Translations under genes and position numbers: made by a program
Shown here: piece by piece, positions 45,219 through 52,896 of the stretch
Position numbering within the stretch: position 1 is the first letter of the stretch
Layout: the number at the start of each line of letters is the position of its first letter
Assembly (NCBI RefSeq): GCF_000504285.1
Contig: NZ_KI632511.1
Span: 5,438,154 to 5,502,153, forward strand
Direction of reading: 5' to 3'
From: Actinospica robiniae DSM 44927
Lineage (GTDB): Bacteria; Actinomycetota; Actinomycetes; Streptomycetales; Catenulisporaceae
Length of the DNA: 64,000 nt
The notes under the pieces: model-generated
Told to the model about the DNA's origin: nothing
Seen by the model: the letters and a program-made list of their open reading frames with translations, nothing else
Databases searched by the model: none

Positions 45219-47243
45219 GTGCACGCAGGGGACTGGCTGAGGCGGGGCAGGGCGGAGCGGGCGGGGGCGACGGGGGAGGCCGGGGGTGAATCGTCGGCGG
45301 GAGCCGCCGGCGACGCGGCCGGCCTTGCGGTCGGCACCGTGGCCGGCGCACCCGGAGGGGGCCTCCTCATATCGCTCATACCCGGCGACGGGTGGTCGCT
45401 GGCCGTGGCGAAGTCGGGTCTGCTGGTTCGATCCGCCGAGTCGAAGTTCGAAGAACTCCTCACCCTCGCCGCCGACCCGCGCCCGTCAGCGAGCAAGAGC
45501 TGGGCGGCCGAAGTGAGGATGCGGGCGCTGGCCGAGAAGTCGGCGCCCCGGAAGCTGCGCGCGCTGCTCTCGGCCCTGGCGACCGCGCCCCCCGGCACGG
45601 CGCCCACAGCCGCGGGAGCCCGTGGCGCCGACGCCCGCCCGATCCTGGTCGGCCGCGAGAACACGATCGTCGCCGTGAACACGGTCGCCGCCGCCGCGCA
45701 CGTGCTGGGCGAGGACGCGATCCCGGACCTCGGCAAAGTCCTGTGCAGGCTGATGGAGGAGCCGTGGACGGCGGACTCCACCAGCATCCGCGACGCGTGC
45801 TCGGGAGCGCTGACCGCGATAGGCACGGAAGCAGCCTTCGAGGAACTGAAAGCAGCGGTGCCCAGAGCGCAGACGAAGGCGCAGCGGGAGATGCTGCTGC
45901 TGTGTCTGAGCAGAATGCCGTGGTCGGCGAAAGACGCGAGGGCCGCCGGCGCGAGCATGGCTGAGCTCGTCGTGCCGGCGCACGGCCTAGACGCAGCCGG
46001 CAGACGGGAACTGACGGCACACCACCGGAACTTCGAACTGGCGCTGCGTGAGGACGGAAGCGTCAGCCGCAGAACGCTGGACGACGCGGAGGTCGTGGAG
46101 AACGCGGCGGCAGACAGAGTTCTGCGTGCGGAAACGCGGGCGATCAGCGCGACGTACCGCAAGGAGATAGCGCGCGTCGAAGCGCTGCTCGCGACAGAGC
46201 ACTCGTGGTCGTCGGCGACCTGGCGGAAGCTGTACCTGGACCACCCGATCACCCGCGCCGTCGCCTCGCGCCTGATCTGGCGGCTCACCCTGGACGAGAC
46301 CGCCGGCGGCGCTGCGACCGGGCAGCCGAGCTGGACCCACGCCGGGCCCGCCGCAATCAACGACGCCCGACCCGACGCCGTCGCTGATGCCGGCAACATC
46401 GCAGGCACCTCCGCCCGGACCATGGCAGGCGGCCACGCCAACGCGGAAGCGACGGCCGATACAGGCGCACACATGCCCGGAGCTCGCCCCAGGATCGGCT
46501 TCCCATTCGGCGCCGGTGCCAGGTCTCGCAGCCATGCCGCCGGCTCCCCCGTCGGCCGAACCGTCGACGTCATTCCCGCCTGGAATCCCGTCGGTCTCCT
46601 GCGTGTCATAAACGCGCAGCAGCAGAGCACGGATGCCACCTTCCCCTGGCCGGACGGCGTCGTCAGCGTCCAACTCTGGCACCCTCGCGAAGCAGCCCCC
46701 GAAGACCTGGCCGCGTGGCGAGTCGCGTTGCGCGGACTGCCCTTCGACCAGCCGTTCCAGCAGATTGAGCGCGACTTCGTCGCGAGCGAGAGCGACCCGG
46801 AGAAGACGGAGTTCGACCAGTTCGTCGGCGAAGTGACGGACACGTCCTCATGGGAGACGGCGTTGGCCGAGCTCCCTTGGGCTGCAGCGACGAAGGCAGG
46901 CGGGAAGACCTCCGACCGAGAGGACCTGGTCCACCGGGAGTTCCCCGGGGAGAAGGTCACGGCCACAGCCATGTTCACGCGCCTCACCACCCCCGTGCGG
47001 CCGCTCGCACTCGCCGACGCCCTCCCCGACCGCATCCGCCTCGGCGCGGCCTGGATCCACCGCACGGACGACAAGAACCGCACGCCCCTCCCCCTATCCG
47101 CCGTCTCCGCCAGACTCGTCTCCGAAGTCGAGCGCGATCTCCATGTACTGATGAGCCCTGCGACCGACGTCGCCGCCGGCCTCCTTCATCGCGCGCACAC
47201 CGCAACACCCGACGACGGCCCTACCGACGCAGTGCCCGAGTAG
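45219..47243 (+). CDS. DUF4132-type protein
   Basis: A 674-residue protein whose middle segment WRKLYLDHPITRAVASRLIWRL is the most recognisable part of DUF4132. The N-terminal region has HEAT-like helical repeats (AELVVPAHGLDAAGRREL; AFEELKAAVPRAQTKAQREM). The C-terminal part contains LWHPREAAPEDLAAWR and FDQPFQQIERDFV, also typical. Many DUF4132 proteins exceed 1,000 residues, so this is a short form. A -10 box TAGTCT ends 7 nt before the GTG at 45219, implying a leaderless transcript. Function unknown. Confidence 0.78.
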   Translation: MHAGDWLRRGRAERAGATGEAGGESSAGAAGDAAGLAVGTVAGAPGGGLLISLIPGDGWSLAVAKSGLLVRSAESKFEELLTLAADPRPSASKSWAAEVRMRALAEKSAPRKLRALLSALATAPPGTAPTAAGARGADARPILVGRENTIVAVNTVAAAAHVLGEDAIPDLGKVLCRLMEEPWTADSTSIRDACSGALTAIGTEAAFEELKAAVPRAQTKAQREMLLLCLSRMPWSAKDARAAGASMAELVVPAHGLDAAGRRELTAHHRNFELALREDGSVSRRTLDDAEVVENAAADRVLRAETRAISATYRKEIARVEALLATEHSWSSATWRKLYLDHPITRAVASRLIWRLTLDETAGGAATGQPSWTHAGPAAINDARPDAVADAGNIAGTSARTMAGGHANAEATADTGAHMPGARPRIGFPFGAGARSRSHAAGSPVGRTVDVIPAWNPVGLLRVINAQQQSTDATFPWPDGVVSVQLWHPREAAPEDLAAWRVALRGLPFDQPFQQIERDFVASESDPEKTEFDQFVGEVTDTSSWETALAELPWAAATKAGGKTSDREDLVHREFPGEKVTATAMFTRLTTPVRPLALADALPDRIRLGAAWIHRTDDKNRTPLPLSAVSARLVSEVERDLHVLMSPATDVAAGLLHRAHTATPDDGPTDAVPE

Positions 47244-47321
47244 GCCCGCCACTGTCCACCACCTTCAATTCGATCAACGAGCCTTGTTTCGGACCAGTGC
47301 CCTAAAACCGCATATTTCCTC

Positions 47322-47351
47322 TCTGCTCTCAGCAGATCTGCCCACAGCAGA
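47322..47351. promoter_or_regulatory. Double palindromic operator upstream of the clpP-like gene
   Basis: Two 15-bp palindromes lie head to tail: TCTGCTCTCAGCAGA (47322-47336) and TCTGCCCACAGCAGA (47337-47351), 42-71 bp before the start codon. The same half-site TCTGCT/AGCAGA recurs upstream of the STAND gene at 51362. Confidence 0.72.
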
Positions 47352-47392
47352 AAAGCCCGCGCATACCACTCCGCGGCAGTCAGACTTGAGTC

Positions 47393-47986
47393 ATGACTCA
47401 CTTCACTTTCGACGACGAACTCGCGCATCAGCTGTTCAACCAGCGGATCGTCTTCCTCGGCCGCGAGATCGACGACGGGCTGGCCGAGCGCGTCTGCGCT
47501 CAACTTCTCGTCCTCTCGGCGCAGGACCCGCGCGCGGACATCAGCATGTTCATCAACAGTGTCGGCGGCTCGGTCACCGCCGGCCTGGCGGTCTACGACA
47601 CCATGCAGTTGATCCCCAACGACCTCGCCACCATCGTCACCGGGCTCGCGGCGGGCATGGGCCAACTGCTCCTCACCGCGGGGACGGCCGGCAAGCGCTC
47701 CGCCCTGACCAACGCTCGCGTGCTGATGCACCAGCCCGCAGCAGGTGTCGGCGGAACCGCGGCCGACATCGCGACCCGCGCCAAGAGCCACGAACACGCG
47801 AAATCGACGGTCCGCAGGATCATCGTCGAGCACACCGGCCAGCCCGAAGCGGCAATCGAACGCGACAGCGAGCGCGACCGCTGGTTCACAGCCGAACAGG
47901 CGCGCGAGTACCGCTTAGTCGACCGCGTCGTGACGGCGCTGAAGGACATCCGGTCGCCCGAGCCGTCCCGAAGGGTGGGCCTGTGA
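47393..47986 (+). CDS. ClpP-family protein lacking the catalytic serine
   Basis: A 197-residue ClpP homologue. The fold motifs are present: FINSVGGSVTAGLAVYDTM, His113 in VLMHQPAAG and Asp162 in RDRWFTAEQAREYRLVD. The catalytic serine motif, usually GxAASMGxxLL, reads GLAAGMGQLLL, so Gly88 occupies the nucleophile position. The subunit cannot be a conventional serine protease. It may form mixed rings with active ClpP subunits, or act as a scaffold. No pro-peptide extension is apparent. A PopR-like regulator is encoded convergently downstream. Confidence 0.88.
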   Translation: MTHFTFDDELAHQLFNQRIVFLGREIDDGLAERVCAQLLVLSAQDPRADISMFINSVGGSVTAGLAVYDTMQLIPNDLATIVTGLAAGMGQLLLTAGTAGKRSALTNARVLMHQPAAGVGGTAADIATRAKSHEHAKSTVRRIIVEHTGQPEAAIERDSERDRWFTAEQAREYRLVDRVVTALKDIRSPEPSRRVGL

Positions 47987-48047
47987 CGAAGCGACCGGAT
48001 GGCGTGCACACCCGCCAGAGGCGGTTAGGTGTGCGGGGCGCGATCGG

Positions 48048-48608
48048 CTAGGCAGCCAAGCAGAGTGAGTCCCTGCCTTGGAGCGCCATCGCAGCGGCCG
48101 TACTTGTCAAAGCGGCCGTACCTGTCAAAGCGACAGTGCTTGCCACAGCGACCGTACTTGCCACAGCGACAGTGCTTGTCTCAGCCCGCGAGTACTGCGG
48201 GACGCCGACCACAAGCGCTGCGGCAGCTGCCGCGGCACGCTCGTACTCGACCAGCCGCACCTGCACTCTCACCAGCAACTCCGTCATGCTGATGCCGAGA
48301 GCCCGCGTCGCCGCCGCGAGCATCTCGGACGACGCCTCTTTACGTCCGCGCTCGATTTCCGAGAGGTACGGCATCGAGATCCGAGCCACGTCCGCGACAT
48401 CCTGAAGGGTGCGATGCCTGGTCTGACGGACCTCGCGCAGCACTTCGCCGACGACGTCGCGCCACAGCGGCTCACGAGAAGCGCCGCGGCTGCGGCGCTC
48501 GCCCTCGGGGGTGACGGCAAGGTCGGCAGGTGGCGCGGCGGCTGCAACTACCGCAAGGGGGACGGCGCTGGGGCATGCTTCGGGGGGCCCGCTGTTGGGA
48601 TTGGGCAT
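48048..48608 (-). CDS. XRE-family regulator, PopR/ClgR-like, with C-terminal LAA
   Basis: A 186-residue regulator. After a Pro/Ala-rich head comes the helix-turn-helix core EVRQTRHRTLQDVADVARIS and YLSEIERGRKEASSEMLAAA, close to the ClgR/PopR group that controls clp genes in Streptomyces. The C-terminal 50 residues contain a repetitive Ser/Thr/Val/Ala stretch and end LCLAA. In PopR and ClgR the terminal Ala residues make the protein a Clp substrate. I chose the ATG at 48608 (AAGGAGG 6 nt upstream); a -10 TACGCT lies about 55 bp upstream. Confidence 0.82.
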   Translation of the reverse strand: MPNPNSGPPEACPSAVPLAVVAAAAPPADLAVTPEGERRSRGASREPLWRDVVGEVLREVRQTRHRTLQDVADVARISMPYLSEIERGRKEASSEMLAAATRALGISMTELLVRVQVRLVEYERAAAAAAALVVGVPQYSRAETSTVAVASTVAVASTVALTGTAALTSTAAAMALQGRDSLCLAA

Positions 48609-48709
48609 CGTGACCTCCTTGGCACCGACTCCGCTTTCGGCCTCATCGGCCATGAAACTCAGCGTAGATCGCGACCGGCTCTTGGGGAGGGCGCACGGCT
48701 TGATCTCTC

Positions 48710-48724
48710 TCTGCTGTCAGCGAA
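48710..48724. promoter_or_regulatory. Degenerate copy of the TCTGCT/AGCAGA operator
   Basis: TCTGCTGTCAGCGAA matches TCTGCT-N3-AGCAGA at 13 of 15 positions and lies about 100 bp upstream of the PopR-like start, just past the 3' end of the STAND gene. Confidence 0.4.
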
Positions 48725-48763
48725 CAACGCCGGCAGCGATCCGCCGGCTCTCAACGCCCAGCG

Positions 48764-51340
48764 TCAGCGGAGGCCGCCGGAGCCGGCTTGGGCGAGGTCG
48801 GCGCGGACTTCGTCGGCTACGGGGTCGGAGACGGACTCGTACAGTTCCAGCGATTGCTGCCAGAGGGGCAGCGCGATGTCGACCGCGCCGGCGTTGTAGT
48901 GGGCTTTGGCGAGGCTTTGCAGCGCCAGGGCCTGGCCGGGTACGTCGCCGAGTTCGCGGCTGAGGGTGAGCGAGCGCTTGAGGTAACCGATGGCTGCTTG
49001 CTGGTCCTGCAGCTGGATGTACACGTCGCCCAGGTTGTTCAACGTCGTCACGGTCAGCTGGCGGTTTCCGAGTTCCTCGACGATCGAGAGTGCTCGGTGG
49101 AGGTACGGCTCGGCTTCGGCGGGGCGGCGGGAGCCTACGTAGATGCAGCCGATGTTCAGGCAGCTCATGCCGACGCCGAGACGATCTCCCAGCTCCTCGC
49201 GGATGCGGGTGGCGCGCTCGAGGCAGCGCATCCCCTCTTCCGGGTCGCCGAGGCGGTGGTATGCGCCGCCCATGTTGTTCAGCGCGATCGCCTGGCCGGT
49301 CAGGTCGTCGAGCTCGATGCGGATCTCGAGAGAGCGCTCGAAGCAGTTCAGCGCCTTGCGGTCGGATTCCTCCCAGTAGAAGTACACGAAGCCGAGGTTG
49401 TTGTGCATCCACGCTTCGCCGACGCGGTCGGCTGCTTCCGCTGCGGCGGCCAGGCCGGTCTGGTGGGTGACCGTCCAGTCGGCGAGGTGGCGGCGCAGGT
49501 TGTAGAAGCCGAGCAGGGCGGCGGCGAGCTTCCAAGCGTTCTCGCGGCAGCCGTGGTCGGCGGCCGACTGGACTGCGGCGCTGAGGTTGGCGCGCTCCGC
49601 GTCGCACCAGGCCAGGGCCTGCTCGTGCACGCCGAACTCGATCGGCGGGCAGGACCACGGCCGCGGGTCGACGGGGACGGGCCTGGCTTGCGGCGCCAGC
49701 CAGGCGTTCGCGTTGGCGGCGGTGGCCACGTACCAGCCGGTCAGCCGAGCTACGGCGATTTTGCGGACGGCCTCGTCCTCGTCGCGGCGGACTTGCTCGG
49801 CGGCGTAGAGGCGGACCAGGTCGTGCATGCGGTAGCGGTCAGGGGTGGGAGATTCGAGAAGGTGGCCGTCGACGAGGGTTTCCAGCACCTTTTCCGCGCG
49901 CCTCGCCGAGACGCCGAACAGTGCGGCTGCTGCCGGCAACGAGATGTCGGGGCCGGTCGCCAGGCCGAGGAGGCGGAACGCGCGGGCGGCCGACGGGACG
50001 GCGTCGCTCTCGGTCTTCGCCAACGCGGCGTAGCTGACCTGGAAACTGGCACGCGCGGCCAGATCGCCGATCTCCAGCTCATCGAGCCTTCTGCGCTTGT
50101 CGCGGAGGCGGTGGGCGAGGGTCGAGACGCGCCAGTTCGCCCGCGCGGCGAGGCGTGCGCCGGCGATGCGCAGTGCCAGCGGGATTCCGCCGCAGGCTCG
50201 CAGCAGCTCTCCGGTCGCTTCGGGCTCGGCGGCGAGCCTTGACGCGCCGGCGAGTTGGGCCAGCAGCGTCCACGCCTCGTCGTCGGGCAGGGATTCGAGG
50301 CCCAGCTTGTACGCGCCCGGGAGTTCGGCCATGCGATTGCGGCTGGTGACGAGCACGGCGCAGGTGTTGGCGGCCGGTAGCAGGGGGCGGATCTGCTCGA
50401 CGTCGCGGGCGTTGTCCAACAGCAGCAGCATGCGGGAGCGGCTCAGGAGGCTGCGAAACAATGCCGCGCGCTCGTCGAGGCGGGGCGGGATCGTGGCCGA
50501 GTCCGCGCCGAGCACGCGCAGCCACTCTTCGAGCACGTCTTCGGGCGTGCGGGCTTGGGAATCGCAGGCGCCGAGGAGGTCGACGTAGAGCTGTCCGTCC
50601 GGGAACTCGGCCGCGACGAGGTGCGCGACGTGCACGGCGAGCGTGGTCTTGCCGAGGCCGCCGCCTCCGGTGACGGCCGCGATCGGAAGTTGGCCCGGGT
50701 CGCCCGATCCCGGCGTGAGGGCGGCGCGGATGCGAGTGATCTGTTCGAGCCGGCCGGTGAAATCGCTCGTGGTGGGCGGCAGTTGCGCTATGCGGGCGGC
50801 TATCGGGGCCGCGCCGGCAAAGGGATTCTGACCGAACCGGGTAGCGGCGGCAGGGCTCGGCGAAGCCGGAACAGCCTTCGACGATAGAGAACCTGTGAGG
50901 ATTCCGGTACGAGCACCGCCGCGCGCGATCGTCTGAGCAGGGTCGGCGTCTCCGTCGCGGTCGTCGTCCCCGGCGCCAGAAGCGGTAGCGGTGAGGGTGG
51001 CGGCACCGTCGAGCGCCATGGCCTCGACCTCTGCCGACGCGTCGGCGACGGCGGCGTCGTCTCCGCCGAGGCCCTGAGCAGCGTGGGCCAGCTCGAGCAG
51101 CGTCATCAGTGGACTGACATCGACGTCGTAGCGCGTGGCGAGTGACGCCAGGGCGTCCGGCGTGATCAGGCGCTTGCCGTTGAGCCAGCGTTCCCATGAC
51201 GCGCGGCTGTAGTGGGTCTGCGCCCCGAGCTGGGTGAGCGTGAGGCCTCGGGCGTCCTTGAGCGCGCGCAGTTCCTGCGCCAACCGTCGTGCGGCCGGCC
51301 CGATTCCCTCCGGCAACTGTGACCCACTGGTGCCCACCAT
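48764..51340 (-). CDS. XRE-NB-ARC-TPR regulator (STAND ATPase)
   Basis: An 858-residue signal-transduction ATPase. Residues about 18-80 are an XRE helix-turn-helix (GLTLTQLGAQTHYSRASWERWL). A 110-residue acidic linker follows, then an NB-ARC module with Walker A VTGGGGLGKTTLA (about residue 225), Walker B MLLLLDNARD and RNBS/GLPL-like GGIPLALRIAGARL. The C-terminal 250 residues are TPR repeats (LNNMGGAYHRLGDPEEGM; LNNLGDVYIQLQDQQAAI). This architecture is common among Streptomyces STAND regulators of development or secondary metabolism. Its promoter carries the palindrome shared with the clpP-like gene. Confidence 0.92.
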   Translation of the reverse strand: MVGTSGSQLPEGIGPAARRLAQELRALKDARGLTLTQLGAQTHYSRASWERWLNGKRLITPDALASLATRYDVDVSPLMTLLELAHAAQGLGGDDAAVADASAEVEAMALDGAATLTATASGAGDDDRDGDADPAQTIARGGARTGILTGSLSSKAVPASPSPAAATRFGQNPFAGAAPIAARIAQLPPTTSDFTGRLEQITRIRAALTPGSGDPGQLPIAAVTGGGGLGKTTLAVHVAHLVAAEFPDGQLYVDLLGACDSQARTPEDVLEEWLRVLGADSATIPPRLDERAALFRSLLSRSRMLLLLDNARDVEQIRPLLPAANTCAVLVTSRNRMAELPGAYKLGLESLPDDEAWTLLAQLAGASRLAAEPEATGELLRACGGIPLALRIAGARLAARANWRVSTLAHRLRDKRRRLDELEIGDLAARASFQVSYAALAKTESDAVPSAARAFRLLGLATGPDISLPAAAALFGVSARRAEKVLETLVDGHLLESPTPDRYRMHDLVRLYAAEQVRRDEDEAVRKIAVARLTGWYVATAANANAWLAPQARPVPVDPRPWSCPPIEFGVHEQALAWCDAERANLSAAVQSAADHGCRENAWKLAAALLGFYNLRRHLADWTVTHQTGLAAAAEAADRVGEAWMHNNLGFVYFYWEESDRKALNCFERSLEIRIELDDLTGQAIALNNMGGAYHRLGDPEEGMRCLERATRIREELGDRLGVGMSCLNIGCIYVGSRRPAEAEPYLHRALSIVEELGNRQLTVTTLNNLGDVYIQLQDQQAAIGYLKRSLTLSRELGDVPGQALALQSLAKAHYNAGAVDIALPLWQQSLELYESVSDPVADEVRADLAQAGSGGLR

Positions 51341-51361
51341 GACCTCAAGCCCTTCAGCGAA

Positions 51362-51386
51362 GTCTGCTCAGCAGACATCTGCAGAT
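51362..51386. promoter_or_regulatory. Double palindromic operator upstream of the STAND gene
   Basis: GTCTGCTCAGCAGAC (51362-51376) is a perfect palindrome with 7-bp arms, followed directly by ATCTGCAGAT (51377-51386), also perfect. The layout parallels the double site upstream of the clpP-like gene. Confidence 0.72.
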
Positions 51387-51444
51387 CGGCTCGCCGAGAA
51401 TAACACAGGGCGCGACGCTGGTATCCACGGATTGTAATGCTCCC

Positions 51445-51873
51445 TTACCAAGTCCGATCCTCACCGGACGGAGCGGCGCCGTTCACGCCGCGGCGAGGAC
51501 GTCGCCAGTACCGCCACACCAGCACGGCCGCGGCCAGGAGCGCGCCGGCCGCGAGCGGGGTCGCCTCCGACCCGTGGTAGCCGCGGATCTCGTGCACGAG
51601 AAGCAGGATGCCGAGCGTCGTGATGATCGGCCCGAACGCCAGCAGCGGCACCGCCATGAGTTTGGCCAGCTTGGCCCGGCGGTTCCAGACCATCACGGCC
51701 TCGCCGACGACCGGGACGGCCCGCCACGGCGTCGTGCGGAGCGCCCACGCCGGCACCTGCGGACCGTTGTAACTGCGCGAGATCCGCTTGACGACGGAAC
51801 GGACCCGCCAGACCACCCACCATCCGGCCGCGGTGGTGACCAGCCCGAACGCAGTCAGCAGCAGTCCCATCAT
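51445..51873 (-). CDS. Small membrane protein, unknown
   Basis: A 142-residue protein with three predicted spans (about residues 2-22, 70-92 and 105-123) and a basic C-terminal tail. A cytoplasmic loop with RTTPWRAVPVVGEAVMVWNRRAKLAKL separates spans one and two. I recognise no family. GAGGG lies about 10 nt before the ATG at 51873. It lies upstream of the STAND gene on the same strand but is separated by its operator, so separate control is likely. Confidence 0.65.
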   Translation of the reverse strand: MMGLLLTAFGLVTTAAGWWVVWRVRSVVKRISRSYNGPQVPAWALRTTPWRAVPVVGEAVMVWNRRAKLAKLMAVPLLAFGPIITTLGILLLVHEIRGYHGSEATPLAAGALLAAAVLVWRYWRRPRRGVNGAAPSGEDRTW

Positions 51874-52095
51874 CGCTCGCAACCCTCACATCGCAGACAA
51901 ACCCTCACAGGCGTCTAGTGAAAGGTGCTTCGGCGTATTGCGCAAGTCCCCGCACACCACCCCCGCCGGGCCGCCGGGCCCTTGACGGGCACGGCCCGCC
52001 GACCGGCGAGGGAAGGGCGGCGGCGCATGATTCAGCCGCCGGAGGGCATGCGGCATTGTCCGCACCCTGCGACGAACGATGTGAGGAGTTCGAAC

Positions 52096-52263
52096 ATGGG
52101 AGTCATCGCCGCCGTGCTCTTCGGCATCGCGTTCTTCCTCAACGGCACCAAGACCTCCACCGATGTCTGGTTCAGTCCCACTAGCCTGATGCTCGCGGGC
52201 CTGTGCTGCCTGGCCCTGCACCTGCTGGGCGTCGGTACGGGCTGGTACTCGCGCCGCCGCTGA
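52096..52263 (+). CDS. Small two-span membrane protein
   Basis: A 55-residue protein with two hydrophobic segments (VIAAVLFGIAFFLNG and LMLAGLCCLALHLLGVG) and a basic end. Similar short proteins are widespread in Streptomyces as conserved hypotheticals. GAGGAG precedes the ATG at 52096. A very long palindrome follows the stop. The 222-bp gap before it holds no other gene I can support. Confidence 0.7.
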   Translation: MGVIAAVLFGIAFFLNGTKTSTDVWFSPTSLMLAGLCCLALHLLGVGTGWYSRRR

Positions 52264-52266
52264 GCG

Positions 52267-52322
52267 GTCTGAACACGAATGGCGCGCGGACCGGCCGGTC
52301 CGCGCGCCATTCGTGTTCAGAC
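52267..52322. terminator. Perfect 56-bp palindrome (terminator-like)
   Basis: Bases 52267-52294 are exactly complementary to 52295-52322, giving 28-bp arms with no spacer (centre ACCGG|CCGGT). It begins 3 bp after the stop of the small membrane protein gene and ends 12 bp before the Nudix start. Confidence 0.75.
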
Positions 52323-52334
52323 GAGGGAGTAGCA

Positions 52335-52820
52335 GTGAAGAAGCTCAGCGCCGGCATCGTCCTCTACCAACTGACCGACGCGCGGCTGCAGGTGCTGCTC
52401 GTGCACCCGGGCGGTCCGTTCTGGGCCAAGAAGGACCTCGGCGCGTGGTCGATCCCCAAGGGCGAGTACGAAGAGGGGCACGACCCGCAGGCCGCAGCCC
52501 TGCAGGAGCTTCGCGAGGAGACGGGTCTCGTGCTCGCCGACGTCGAGCTCATCCCGCTCGAGACGGTCCGGCAGAGCGGCGGCAAGGTCGTCACGGCATG
52601 GGCGGCGCAGCAGGACTTCGACGTGACGACGCTGGTCAGCAACACGTTCGAGCTCGCGTGGCCGAAGGGGACGGCGCCGCGCGAGTTCCCAGAGGTCGAT
52701 CGGGCCCAGTGGTTCGAGCCGCGGGAGGCCCGCCGGAAGCTGGTCACGGCACAGGCGGCGTTCGTGGACCGGCTGATCGCGAAGCTGCGCGAAGCAGGCC
52801 ACGAAGTCGCCGATGGATGA
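52335..52820 (+). CDS. Nudix hydrolase
   Basis: A 161-residue hydrolase of nucleoside-diphosphate-linked substrates. The Nudix box is complete: GEYEEGHDPQAAALQELREE followed by TGL (about residues 45-67), with metal-binding REE. The N-terminal SAGIVLYQLTDARLQVLLVHPGGPFWAKKD resembles the bacterial NTP pyrophosphohydrolase group active on small substrates. GAGGGAG precedes the GTG at 52335. The start lies 12 bp from the long palindrome. Confidence 0.92.
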   Translation: MKKLSAGIVLYQLTDARLQVLLVHPGGPFWAKKDLGAWSIPKGEYEEGHDPQAAALQELREETGLVLADVELIPLETVRQSGGKVVTAWAAQQDFDVTTLVSNTFELAWPKGTAPREFPEVDRAQWFEPREARRKLVTAQAAFVDRLIAKLREAGHEVADG

Positions 52821-52896
52821 CCGGGGGAGACAGCTCGGCTGCGACGCCCAAGTGCAGGGCGCCGCAGCCGAGAGGAACGCGTCTTCTAGCCGAAGA

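Noticed and set aside
45086-47083. Minus-strand frame extending the malic enzyme gene upstream to 47083
   Set aside because: The extension is Ser/Arg/Ala-rich and lies opposite the DUF4132 gene. The malic enzyme has a clear start with ribosome site at 45085.
47322-47351. The double palindrome as a CRISPR or tandem repeat
   Set aside because: Only two units without spacers are present, and the symmetric 15-bp units fit operators better.
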